Position numbers and translations under genes: made by a program. From contig JABAKD010000027.1 of NCBI GenBank assembly GCA_012845835.1, positions 15,038,073 through 15,102,072 on the forward strand: 64,000 bases of DNA, in the 5' to 3' direction. Position 1 is the first letter of the stretch. Every line of letters starts with the position of its first letter. The DNA is from Undaria pinnatifida. Lineage: Eukaryota; Sar; Phaeophyceae; Laminariales; Alariaceae. Below are positions 52,850 through 63,904 of this stretch, piece after piece. The notes below the pieces were generated by a model. It saw nothing but the letters and a program-made list of their open reading frames with translations. It was not told the DNA's origin and searched no databases.

Positions 52850-54235
52850 AATGATGCATCAATCACGAATTATACCTGCTGTGCGCGTATCGATTCACAT
52901 TCTCAAGACTGCTGCTGGTGCTGTAAAGCTGGGACAAGAGTACCTGTTGTCCGTAGTCCGAGGAAGTATGAACACTGTTGTTCATGCGACGTTGATACAT
53001 GTGAAGAAGGGCACTTCACGCACAGGCAAAGTCGACGGGCGGAGGGGGAAGGAGGGGGAGGAGGTGCAGAGACTGTGGGGTATGCTGTACGCGGACGATG
53101 CGGGCATCGTGTCGCGATCATCAGAAGGGCTGGAGAGGATGATGCCGGTGATCGTGACTGCGTGCTCGTCGTTCGGGCTTACGGTCTCCGAGCCGAAAAC
53201 AGAGATATGTGCCTGCGAACCAAAGGCGGGGGAAAGGTGTCGTTCACAATCAATGCAGCCGGCCAGGTGTACAAACACACAATCGAGCTTGTGTACTTGG
53301 GCGGGGCTGTCACCGCAGACAGAGACCTTAGCATGAAACAACGCGGCGTCTTCAGAGGGCCTGGGCGTGCTTCCAGCGATACAAGATGGAAATCTATGAT
53401 CGCCCGGGTGTGCGCTTACGGTTGAAGGTGCGGTTGCTGAAAGCTGAGGTGGTCGAGACACTGCTTTACGGTTGCATGACGTGGAGCCCGAACAAGCCTG
53501 ACTATGACAGGCTACGACGGGTTCACCACTCCATGCTCCTCCGATGCCTCGGATAGCGGAAACGGAAGCGCGACGACCACACCCTGTCGTACGCCGACGC
53601 GCTTGCCAAGACAGCTTCCGAGAGCATAGAGGCGATAGTGCGCAAACGGAGGATATTGTTTGCGGGATTCGTAGCACGTATGGGGGAGGAGCGTCTGCCA
53701 CAGAGGGTGATGTTTGGGGAGCTTGTTGGGGGTAAGGGCTACTCAGGGGGGCAAAATAACTGGATGGCTCATCTGAAGGAGGATATGTCGGTCTTTGGAA
53801 TGGAATTCGAAGGGTGGCGAAAGGCTGCTCAGAAGGCCGGCAGATGGTTTCGGCGAGTAGAGGAGGGAGCTGAGTTGTTCGTGCGGAATTGGCATGAAAC
53901 AAAGAGACGAAAAGCTGCAGAGCGACGCGCAAAGGCTGCGGCAGCGCCATCCACCGTCGGCGTCTCTAGGCGGCTGGGGGGAGGGGGGGAGGGGGGTAGG
54001 AGGAAGGGCGGGGGGGGGGGGGGGGGGCGTCATGCTCAAGAGACCGAAATCTGGGTCTGGCCATCATCGTCTTGAAATTTGTGGGCCTTCCAATCGCCGT
54101 CACATGATAGTGCAAGACCGCCCTGACTTCTTCTCCATGCTGCGTTCTCTTCCCAGTGCCATTGATAATGCACTTGATACCTTCTATGAGCCCAATCCCG
54201 TCTTCATTCAGTTCCTAGCGTCTGCTAAATAGTAT
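52850..54235 (+). mobile_element. LINE (non-LTR retrotransposon) fragment, 3' part of reverse transcriptase ORF
   Basis: The reading WGMLYADDAGIVSRSSEGLE holds the YADD catalytic motif near 53085-53098. It is followed by FGLTVSEPKTE, YLGGAVTADRD and LLYGCMTWSP, in the order typical of LINE reverse transcriptases. The C-terminal part (FAGFVARMGEERLPQRVMFG) continues to about 53960. The frame changes at least twice and has an in-frame stop near 53556, so the copy is dead. A G-run at 54011-54028 and a possible C-terminal piece (SMLRSLPSAIDNALDTFYEP) precede a pyrimidine-rich tract. It sits within the large intron of the plus-strand gene, same orientation. Confidence 0.8.
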
Positions 54236-55199
54236 TACATTTTTTTTATTTCCTTTCCTTGCTTCTCTTTTCTTGTCTTTTCTTTCCTCTCCTTTCCTCT
54301 TCCGTTTTTTCGCTTTCTTGTTTTTTCTTCTCTTTTATTTTCTCTATCTTTTCTTTTCTTTGTTTCTTTTTTCCAATTGACTTGCGTCTGTCGTGCGTAT
54401 GCGTAGTGATAGATACTACGTGTAATATGTACGTGGTACGAGTCTTTTCTCGGTGGCATGCGGTGTAGTCGGTTTTTCCAGGCGCGCGTAGTGAGACGCA
54501 TGCACCAGTATGGACCTGGCACATCGTAGGCTGACTCCCGATTTCACTTTCATGTGTTTCTGGTGGAGGCATCAATGCGTCAGCTGTGATATATGCGTGT
54601 ACCACCTTTGGTTTGTTTGTGGTTTTCCCTGGGGTATTCCTCAGCTCCAGGGTGACTGGAGCGTGTCCTGTGACCACGGACTCGATTATGCGAGTTTACG
54701 TTAGAACAACAACATGTAATCGAATGTTGAATGGAGATTGCGATGTTTCGATATTTATCGACCGATATTACGAGACTTTCGATACTGCTCTGTATCAACA
54801 AACGTCGTACGCCTCAACTTTCATGTGCACAGGGCACCAGACAGACGACACCCTTGACCACTTGTTCAATCCGCAACTCCTACAGCAGTGTATGATATCT
54901 GTTCATATCATAACAGTCTTGAGTCAGTACGAACTACTTTGCATATCACCGTATCTGGCGTACGAAGGTTTTCAATTGCTCATGCCCCATCGTTTCTGGA
55001 AGAAATTAATCGGAAATTTATCACGTCCGTCCGTCCGTCCGTCCGTCTATGTTTTGCTTTTCTATCATACCTGGTAAACCTGAATTTTGAAATTTTGCCC
55101 TTTGCCCTACATACATATACATTTGTATGTACGTCCAGCAGCAGTGCCGCAAAACCAAGTCTAAACCAACCCATTCAGGCGGAATACTTGAAATTTTAA

Positions 55200-55400
55200 A
55201 TATTGGCCCCTGTTTACCGTTCCCGGGTACCCGGCGGGTAGTACTCGTACCCCATTTGAATTACCCGTGTCAGGTCAGGGTAGAGCCTCCTACCCGCGGG
55301 TAATTGGGTCGCCGGGTACCCGGTTGCCCAGATTTTCCAGGATCGCCACCCCGCCCGGGTACCCGATTTCCCCTGACTAGTGGAGTAATCGGGGACCCAC
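55200..55400. repeat. GGGTACCCG-rich repeat
   Basis: CCCGGGTACCCGGCGGGTA, TACCCGCGGGTAATTGGG and CCGGGTACCCGGTTGCCC; the same class as 57280-57650. Confidence 0.7.
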
Positions 55401-56399
55401 AGTTGGTCAGGCACCATGTTAGTATCTCTTATCCCATACCAAAATAGCAGTTCGGTGGTAGTCCCGATATGAGGCAGTCCTATATCAGGTCGTTGTCGGA
55501 TTAATCGAGGCCGACCTTTCGGCCGCCCGTGCTATATGTAAAAAACGCCACCACAACACGCTGCGGTACCGCGCGACTGGGCTCGCCCCATCGGCGGCGG
55601 GGACGGATCTGCACAAAGCTGTGTGCAGGTCAGTTTAAACATTCCACGTTGGCCAATACCGACCCTACCCCGTAAACAACCTTAACCCTAACTCGAGACC
55701 TGTGGGGGGGCTCGAGGTCGGCAGAGGTGGTCGCGCGGCTCCGCCGCCGCGTGTTTCGGCTGCGTTTTTCCGAAATGAGACGGGCGGCCGGAAGGCCAGA
55801 CTCCAGGCTCGACCCATGAGACCAACGCGCTGGCCAATGTTTCGTGCAGGACTGTCCTGCAGATAGGGCGAGTCGCGCGACTGCCCCGGCCGATCTCGAG
55901 CTCCCAAAGGGTTAGATCTGGGGCCGGGTTAGTCTTTAGCCGACGTGCGAGATTTAAATTGACCACAAACGACTTGTAGGAAGGTTTTTGCCGTGCCGTC
56001 CTGCATTTATGGGCAAACTACTACTGCTGTATGTTTTTCACGATCGTTCCGTATGTTTCCTAGAAAAACTATCGTATGCGTGAAATCGTGCCACCGAGCA
56101 GAATACTCGACTATGGTTTATACTTGTACGTATGTAGCGCGGAACACCGGTGCAATGCTAGAGTTAGATTCTGTTTTCCAGGGTTCATGCTGCATGTCGT
56201 CGCCGCGTTCTGCGACTCTGGCTACTCAGGGGGGGCACGTGTGGCACGGCATCTAATTCGAGATGTCATGTCGTTACAGGCGAAGCTACTAATTTTATTT
56301 CCGACGACGCCAATAAACACGGTGGTGGTTATTTCCAGCCGCGCGTGCCGGATTTTGCAGGACTCTTCACGGGCCCTGATCCGGCCACGTTGTCGAGTC

Positions 56400-56540
56400 A
56401 GGATGGGTCCAAAATATTGCGGGTCGAGTCAGGTCGGGCCAGGAGGTTATCAATATGGCACCGGTCGGGTCGGGTCAGGAAATTTTCGAATCTCACGGGT
56501 CGGGTCGGATCACCCTGACCCAATCTGACCCGCGAGGAGT
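56400..56540. repeat. GGTCGGGTCAGG repeat
   Basis: Units CGGGTCGGGTCAGGA and CACGGGTCGGGTCGG; a related stretch occurs at 33310-33430. Confidence 0.65.
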
Positions 56541-57279
56541 GACCTGGCCGTGAACGGGCCTGGATTGTTTTTTATGCGTGGTGCGTGTCCCACTCGACGA
56601 TCCGATCTCCCAAAAATGCCATTTTGTGCCATTGTGGGATGCACACACGCCGACGCCCAACGACAGCAAAGGAATGTTGTTGGGTTAGGTTCACGACAGC
56701 AAATCTGTTTTGTTGGGTTGGGTTGGGACTTTTCATCTTCCCACCAACGCACACACACTTGACGGCAGTTTCAATTTTTTCCACCAGCGCGAGTTCCTGG
56801 CAAGAGCTACAGCAGATATTATCTTGTACCAGGTACCTGGTAATACGGGTTTTCCGTTTATTTTATATCATCCATTATCCCGGCTGCGCCGCGGTTGCTG
56901 TTTGTTCACTACCTGGAAACAAACTACAAAACTAAAACTAGCGCACCTCAGGCGACTTTGGTGAGGAGCATAAAGAGCCTTTTTTTTCACGTGCGAGGTG
57001 GCGTGTGTGTTAACTAGAGTGGGTTGGCTCGTGGAGCAGACCCTGGCGACTTTTGTTTGGAGCATAGTTAACGTTTTTGACCGTGTGCTGTGCGGGTATT
57101 GTACGTGCGTGTCTGTTGGGGTGCCTCCCCCGCTTATTTGACTTGATCGTTACCACTTTTTCTGCTCATGAAGACGTCCAGCACACCCGGGTCCACTTGT
57201 CGCGTAGGATGATGTTCTCGTTTCGGTATCAAACTACTGCTGTAGCATCGAGCTGTAGTCGGTCTTCTGTCCGATACCC

Positions 57280-57650
57280 ACCTACATCGTTCAGGGTACC
57301 CTCCTGAGTACCCAGATACCCGCCCCGATACCCTCCAGGGTGCCCGATTACCCGCCCAAATATCCTCCCGGGGTTCCCGCCCCGATACCCTCCCCAGGGT
57401 ACCCGGCTACCCGCCCCGATACCGTTCAGGGTGCGCGGGTACCCGCCTCGGAAACCTTCGGATACTCGTTTTGCAACGGGTACCCGGACATTTTCGGAGT
57501 TATTACCCGCGGGTAATTGCCACAGTACGAGTCATCCGGGCGACCCGGGTGCCTGGTGCCATAGTTATAGTGGCAATTTCCCGCGGGCAGTAACTCCGAA
57601 CATGTCCGGGTACCCGTTGCAAACGAGTATCCGAAGGGGTCAACCTCGAA
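57280..57650. repeat. CCCGATACCCTCC repeat with a 70-bp inverted repeat
   Basis: Tandem CCCGATACCCTCCAGGGTxCC units from 57300 to 57440, then inverted arms 57453-57522 and 57571-57642 sharing GGATACTCGTTTTGCAACGG and GGGTACCCGGACAT blocks in opposite orientation. Confidence 0.8.
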
Positions 57651-58299
57651 CTGGATGTGCTGGGCGGTACATGTTAATGGGTTCTAGACACAAGAAAAAC
57701 TGTGGGTGGTGCGTCTTTCCAAAGCACCGCATGCTGCACGCCGGCCAAAGCACATCATCCACGGCGACCAAAGCACAGCACCCACGACGGCCGCACTTCG
57801 CAAGCCACAGCATCCAACGACGGGTAACCTTACAGCGTTCGCGTTACGGTTAGGGTAAGGGTTTGACGGGAAAGTAGAGATATGATAGGTAGAGTATTTC
57901 ATATTGTTCTTGACGGAAGTACCCCTGTACCGTATGGTATTGTACGTGAATTTCAATATCATGTGATCCGGTGTCGTTTTTGAGTTCTCCTGAAGTTCTT
58001 CTTGCTGCTTGAAGTGATTAAGCTGCAGAGATGTACATTTATTTTTGTGTTTTTTCAACCATTCACCCCAGTGAGGTCATCAGGGGGCACTCATCGTCAT
58101 CGGTATACTACTGTATTTCCTATGGGTTAGGGTTAGGTTTCGATTTTTCCGAATTTCCCTTTTTTCCGACTTCCGCAGTTCAGCTCTCCCGAACAACCCC
58201 TGCGGACACAAGAAAGTTGCACTGCTGCATCTGTCGTACCAGGTACTTGTTTTTTTTTGGTCCATCCATGTTCGTGAATTTAATACTAAACGTATGATC

Positions 58300-58400
58300 T
58301 AAAACCCTTTTTCTCGAGCTCGCTCGCTTGTCGTAACTCAGATCCGGGGTCACATCGCACCCCCCCCCCCCCCCCCCGACTACGGTGCATGATGCATTCC
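58300..58400 (-). repeat. SINE family B, isolated 3' module
   Basis: The plus strand reads CGTAACTCAGATCCGGGGTCAC, then a run of about 18 C, then ACTACGGTGCATGATGC. It is the reverse of the 3' end of the 59331 element. Confidence 0.6.
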
Positions 58401-58924
58401 TTCTTTTTTCTCGAGGGTGATATACCTCGTCCACTCGCGCCGAGGTGCGCTATCTTCGTGTCGAGTAGAAACCCCGAATCTGAGCAAAGCTTGAAACCTT
58501 TTGCTCACACCAACCTTGAGGTATGATATTCGTTGAGCGTAAGCTACTCTTACGGAGATCTATTGTTAACAGGATGAAAACACACACGAAAAAAGGAAAG
58601 CATCGCCGCCTTTCAGGCGAGCTCCCCTACGCTACGACTACTGTGTTCGATTGTTCGATTGAGGCTCTAACTGCCTGGTTAGACCGGCCAACAAAATACA
58701 ACCTACCTGCGCCACGCGCTATTCAACAAAGGCGGGTGTTGTTCTTGCCCTCTTTTTGTTGTTTGACAATCAATGCTGCTATTAATGGCAGTGGATCTCC
58801 GTAATATTATGTACCAGGTAGTATGGTAAATAGTACAGTACCTGGTGCTCGTACATATGGTTATGGTCTGTATCGTTAGTGATGGTTGATCACAATATAG
58901 CATCGACAGACTGACTAACATCAC

Positions 58925-59095
58925 CCTGGTGACCCTGGTACAAGCTACACTGTAGTTTCAAGGGGAGTCGCCGACCTATATCCTTGATGAGGACACACAC
59001 CCAGTAATACGCGCGATCGGAATATCACACACAGCTCGCAAAGATGAGTTCGACAAAATCTTCGATCTCACAGCTGGATTGTATTTTTATTTTTA
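58925..59095 (+). repeat. Dispersed repeat C
   Basis: Contains CCCTGGTACAAGCTACACTG, GGGGAGTCGCCGACCTATAT, GACACACACCCAGTAATACG and TCACACACAGCTCGCAAAGA in order, about 170 bp. Shared in the same orientation with 60700-60880, 29685-29820 and, in part, 22370-22480. Confidence 0.7.
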
Positions 59096-59330
59096 TAATA
59101 TAGCATCGAGAGGGAATTGGTTGTGATTCATTGTTTTTTTCAAAAGAGGGACGTGATGTCATACAGGATGGACCTGACACGCGCGTGCTACGTACGTAGA
59201 CTGACTTCCGATTCCATTTGTTTGTTTCTTTGGCGGATGCATGGATTGCTTCAGCTATGATATGTGCGTGTACCACTTTTGGTTTGCTTGTGTTTTTCCC
59301 TTGGGTATTGTTCCACTCCAGAGTTTAGCC

Positions 59331-59660
59331 GGTCGCCCCGGTGGTCTAGTGGTTACCCTCGAATATTACTAGCGTTGGTTCTTGAGTTCGATTCCCACCG
59401 TGGTGATAGTGCACTATTTTTGCGAAAATGCAAGAAAGGATGAACAAGCTGCTGAGAGCGTCTAGCAGCGTGGATACGCACAATTCGACGCGAGTCAACG
59501 AAGGAACAAAATGCTGAGCTCTTCTCGCGATAAAAATGATGGGAAATGAGGATGGAACTGAAGGCACGTACCGTGGTGGGGAGGGGGGAGGAGGGCCCGC
59601 TATGCGACCCCGGATCTGAGTTACTTCTGGGACGGAGGGCGAGAGCAGTGCGAGGATAAT
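59331..59660 (+). mobile_element. tRNA-derived SINE, family B, most complete copy
   Basis: A tRNA-like head (A box TGGTCTAGTGGTTA, B box GTTCGATTCC), then a body with AATTCGACGCGAGTC and CTCGCGATAAAAATG. The 3' module has GTGGGGAGGGGGG and ACCCCGGATCTGAGTTAC. That 3' module recurs alone at three other places in the window. Confidence 0.8.
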
Positions 59661-59959
59661 AATGGGAGGGGAAAAAAAAGGGTTACTGGAGTCTGTCCTG
59701 TGACCACAGACTTGATTAAGCGGGTTAACGTGAGAACAACAACTTGGGTGGCGCTAGCCGCTGAGCACGGTTTCTGCTTCAACATGTCTTTCAGCGTCCC
59801 CCATAAACTGTAAAGAGAGTCTGGCTGTCGTTTACCAGCTGACTCTTGCTACGAACGGTCTTTCTTTTGCGCGTGGTTTTAAGAGCTGCACCTGGTGTGT
59901 CTTTTGTGTCGTTTCGTTTTGTTTTGCTCATCCCATATATAATACTCGCACTCTCCTTT

Positions 59960-60160
59960 CTCCTTCTCCCTCCCTAGACGTAACTCAGATCCGGGGCCAC
60001 TAAGCAGGCTCTTCCCCCCCCCCCTCCCTCCCCACTACGGCGTACGCCTACTGTTTTTATCGCGAAAATAATTCAGCACTTTCTCCCCTCGTCGACTTGC
60101 GTCGAATTATACGTACCCACGCTGTAAAGCGCTCTCGGCAGGCGGTGTCTCTGGAAAACA
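59960..60160 (-). mobile_element. SINE family B, 3' half
   Basis: The reverse complement contains the AATTCGACGC body segment, TCGCGATAAAAA and the 3' module GGGGAGGGAGG...CCCCGGATCTGAGTTAC, in the same order as 59400-59650. The tRNA head is missing. Confidence 0.75.
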
Positions 60161-60699
60161 TAAATCCGTCCATACCGAGATTTAGACCCCTGACTCCGAT
60201 CTTAGTAGCATTCGACGTTCACCTCTAGACGACCGGAGCGACTGGGTGCTTAGGGTCTAGGGTTAGCGTCGATGTGATATGTATGTAGGCGACCACTACG
60301 AACACCGTAGCATATATATGATGTGATGGGTTACCAGTATGACTGTTGTCGCGGCAAGAATGCCGTGGAACATAGGCATAGGCCGCAACCGTTAGCAGCA
60401 GCTGTTTCGCCGCTCGCTGACGCCGCCGCTGCTGCTCTCGTATCATGTCTTACTTTTAATAGCACGTTTCATTTTGGTGTATTTCGCACCGGTAAGATTG
60501 TAAAAACGTCGATGTTTTGCCTCCAGCAGAGCTCACCACTTTATTCGATGAATGGTTAAGGCACAGCAGTGTGCGAGACGAAGGGATTACCCCTACATTG
60601 GTTGACGGGGTTTTGATGCAGTTACGCTTACGGTTACGGTTCGTCAGATTTTGTCCCCCTCAAAAACGGGTACTATAGTTTCCGCGCACAGATTGGTTA

Positions 60700-60880
60700 A
60701 CCTCACCCTGTTGATCCTGGTACAAGCTACATGTAGTTCCAAGGGGAGTCGCCGACCTTTATCCTATATGAGGACACGCACCCAGTAGTACGCGGGATCG
60801 AAGTGTCACACACAGCTTGCAAAGATGAGTTTCGACGAAATGTTTGATCTTACTGCTGGAGTGTTTTTTTTTCTTATTTT
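60700..60880 (+). repeat. Dispersed repeat C
   Basis: The same blocks as 58925-59095: TGATCCTGGTACAAGCTACA, GGGGAGTCGCCGACCTTTAT, CAGCTTGCAAAGATGAGTTT, ending before a T-rich run. Confidence 0.7.
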
Positions 60881-61413
60881 TATCAAGAGTGCATGTCAAG
60901 GGTTTCTCGAATAAGTAGGTAAAATATTATGGTGTGTTGGGTGCTTGTCGGCGCAGCTCGCGGCGGAACAATGTGGAAGATGGCCGATTGTGACCGTCGT
61001 GATGTTGATAGTGTGTGATGATCGAACACGTCAGGAGACAGCATTTTCTCCGCTTGACCGACTGACTGACATTAAGCTACTACCCGGTGTTCGAAGGTAG
61101 CAGGCGGTTTTTGGTGTGGAACACTTGACCCTGCGCCCTTGACATCGCACGTTTTCCCTTGCTTGATATATATAAATATCTGTTGTGTTATTATGATCGC
61201 CTGAAAGGTGGCGACGCCTTCCTTTTTTGTGTGTAGTTTAATCCTGCTAACAGTGAATCTCCGTATTTTGCTGGGTTGCGGTACAGTACTACTGTAAGAC
61301 GAGGTCGCGACAAGCGATTATGACCGCACTAAAGTGGGCCCCTCGCACTAAGGGGTACCGCACTAACGCGGCACCGCGACTGGCTTTCCCGTTAACCGAA
61401 CGAATCATTCCAG

Positions 61414-61473
61414 GAAAGCGCGATTGCGGCGGAGGAGCGGTCGAAGGAGCTCGCCAGGCAGGCTTCTTTGAGG
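61414..61473 (+). CDS. Downstream coiled-coil exon of the same plus-strand gene
   Basis: Acceptor ATTCCAG, donor GTGAGA, 20 codons at phase 0/0, encoding ESAIAAEERSKELARQASLR. The charged helical composition and phase match the end of the 50620-51840 exon (...LEGALSAAK). The intervening 9.6 kb would be one intron, or contain exons I could not see. The gene appears to continue beyond this point or outside the window. Confidence 0.5.
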
Positions 61474-62086
61474 GTGAGAACATTTTTTTTTTCCTTCTGC
61501 TGCTGTTGTGAGGAAGCGGCACCAGGTTTTTTTTTTGTTACGTAGGAACATTACCCCTTCTTCCGTTTGATTATTATCGTGTGATTGGAAAAGTGGCGGA
61601 ACTGTGTTGATGCTATTGTAGGGAAGCAGCACCAGGGTTTTTTTTTTGTTTGTTTTCGGTAAGTAGCCTTGATTTCACATGGTTATTGTATAGGGAGAAA
61701 ATGTGTCAAAAAATTTTTCTACACAAAATAGCTTGACGATTACAACACAAGCCACAGGAAGTTGGCTTGCTTTTCGGCTGTGGATGACGGGATTTTCAAG
61801 TACGGTAACCTGTTTTTTCGGATGTCGTCTTGGGACTCATGTATAGCGACCACAGCGACAAACAAAAAGTTGAGGATTAAGTGCGACGTTACCAAGCGGC
61901 CAGGAAGGGTGTACTGCAGCAATGCAAACATGCTGCCTGCGCACGTTTGATACAGTTTCTTACATTGGGGTTTGGACGCACTTCCTATCCTGGCAGCTCG
62001 GGCTGCGTCGTGTCGTGCATGACCTGTTTGTCATTGGTTTTGGACAACGTGGTTTCCATCTTGAAGACAAAGGGGTGAAGGGTCCA

Positions 62087-62092
<6 letters not shown>

Positions 62093-62149
<57 letters not shown>

Positions 62150-62179
62150 CGTTGGTGTTGTTGGTGTTGGTGTTGCTGC

Positions 62180-62210
<31 letters not shown>

Positions 62211-62216
62211 GCTGTT
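62093..62216. repeat. (GTT)n microsatellite
   Basis: Near-perfect TTG repeats from 62093 to 62150 and 62180 to 62216; open frames on both strands here are artefacts. Confidence 0.95.
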
Positions 62217-62409
62217 GTCTTCACATATCATACAGCCGTTATTTCTGGTACTGCACCCAACGACAACTGCAGCAGTAGAAAGAACGAATCGAACTCTGGG
62301 CTGGGCTGGGCTGGACGTCGTTGAGGTCGTAAAAATATCTCCTGTTTACATGTGAAGAAAGTACGACTGTCAACAACTTAGACTACAGCAGCAGTATCAT
62401 GAAATGTTG

Positions 62410-63010
62410 GGAATTTCATATTGATACGAGTATGCAGCAATGTGCGTTTAGTGGGCGGGTCATGTCCGCGGTGTCCGCATAATATAATTCGTGTAACGTG
62501 TCCTGTGTCATGTATGGACATTCACAGCGATGGATATTGATGATGAGCACCGCACCGCTGCGGCTGCGTGGGTTTAGGCAGTCGCTGCTGCTACGGTTAT
62601 TTGTGTTGCTGCTCGTATTGCTGGTGTTACAGTTGGTGACTGCTCTTGGTCGTGTTGGTTGGTGTCGGTGGTGGCGCTGGTATTGTTGACGTATTATATT
62701 ACACCTGGTATGAGAAGACGTTGAATATTCAAAAGACATGGAACAGCATATTTCATACCAAGCATGTAGGTATTTGCGTCATGAAAAAAAAACGCTGCTG
62801 TATACAGCAGCTGTGAGATCGAAGATTTCGTTGAAGCTTCACGTTTTATTTTTGCAGCAATCTGCGGTCTGTGGGCGGGTCCTGTCCCCCATCTCGGTAT
62901 AATGAATATCACGAGTGTAATGCATGCTATAATGTGAACAGCGATGAACGCCGCCGCACTGCGGCCGCTGTGTGGGTCCAGGCCGCTTCTACTGCTATCG
63001 TTACACGCTG
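62410..63010. repeat. Two diverged copies of a roughly 170-bp unit
   Basis: GTGGGCGGGTCxTGTCC, AACAGCGATG-like and CCGCACxGCGGC blocks occur at about 62450-62590 and again at 62870-62995, about 430 bp apart. The second copy reads SDERRRTAAAVWVQAAST, exon-like for the coiled-coil gene, but I see no donor. Confidence 0.5.
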
Positions 63011-63497
63011 TTGTTGGTGTTTCAGTAGGTGTTGGTGGTTGTTTTGCTGTTGTCGGTGGTGCTGGTGCTGCTGGTGCTGCTGGTGTTATGTTGGCGTCGA
63101 TGTTGATGGTGTTGGTTGATGTTGAGGGTGTTGGTGTTGGTGTTGGTGCTATATGCTGTTGTTTTATGGTGTTGGTGTTAGCTTTATGTGGTTGATGTTT
63201 GATGGTGGTGGTGTTGCTTTTGTTGCTGCTGTTGTCGTTGTAACAGTTTTTGTAACAGTTTGATGGGGTGGAGACTGACGTCGTGACGTGTCCATCGCCG
63301 AGCCGCGAAAGGAGTGGGTGCGACGACCGTTTCCATCGGTGTTGCGTAGCAGCCGCGTGGGGTGCTAAAAAGTTTCATGCTGATGTTGCTGCTGTGCCAA
63401 GCACATAAACCATCTAATGCTGTAGTATGGTGGCATTGCTATGCGATACTTATACTGCCTGTTTTATTGGTATTGCCCTCCGATAATGTCCGGCTCT

Positions 63498-63843
63498 TAT
63501 TTTTATTTTATTTTTTTATTTTTTTATTTTTTTATTTTTTCATTTTTTTGTACACTTCTACTTTCCAGCTTCTGGTCAAGCCGTGGTCGCAGTTGTTTTC
63601 CCTTCTTCCCCGCGGTTCTTGCCTTCAATAGTTATCGCGCATAGGAATCAGCAATCCCACTGCTCGTCGATTTTTCATCGAGTGTTGTTGCTAACTCACG
63701 CTTTTGCGCTTTCCGCAAGTCAATCTGTGCACAAGAAAAAGTCCCCACGAATTTGTACGAGTATGCACTCGGGGGGATTCGAACTCACGAAACTGACCTA
63801 TACCAGGCTCGAGGATAACCTGATACGCCACCGGGGCGACCGG
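63498..63843 (-). mobile_element. tRNA-derived SINE, family A, with A-rich tail
   Basis: Reverse-complement copy of the 10555 element with the same A box, B box and body. It ends in an AAAAAAT-repeat tail (63498-63550 on the plus strand as T-rich). The long tail suggests a relatively young insertion. Confidence 0.8.
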
Positions 63844-63904
63844 AACTCTTACATCGATTCCTCACTCATAGAAAGGGCTCCTCCTGGCAGCAGGGATTGT
63901 TCCT

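Larger units (their letters stand above)
54245..59330. other. Interior of the large plus-strand intron
   Basis: Pyrimidine tract 54245-54375, short TCCG repeat at 55025-55045, CCGGG repeats, the fold-back and dispersed repeat C listed above. No exon with both good splice sites and phase 0/0 was seen, but small exons could be missed. Confidence 0.4.

Noticed and set aside
60700-60740. Resemblance of CTGTTGATCCTGGTACAAG to the 5' end of 18S rRNA
   Set aside because: Only about a dozen bases match and no rRNA sequence follows; it is part of dispersed repeat C.
62030-62278. Poly-Cys, poly-Leu, poly-Asn and poly-Thr frames
   Set aside because: Readings of the (GTT)n microsatellite.
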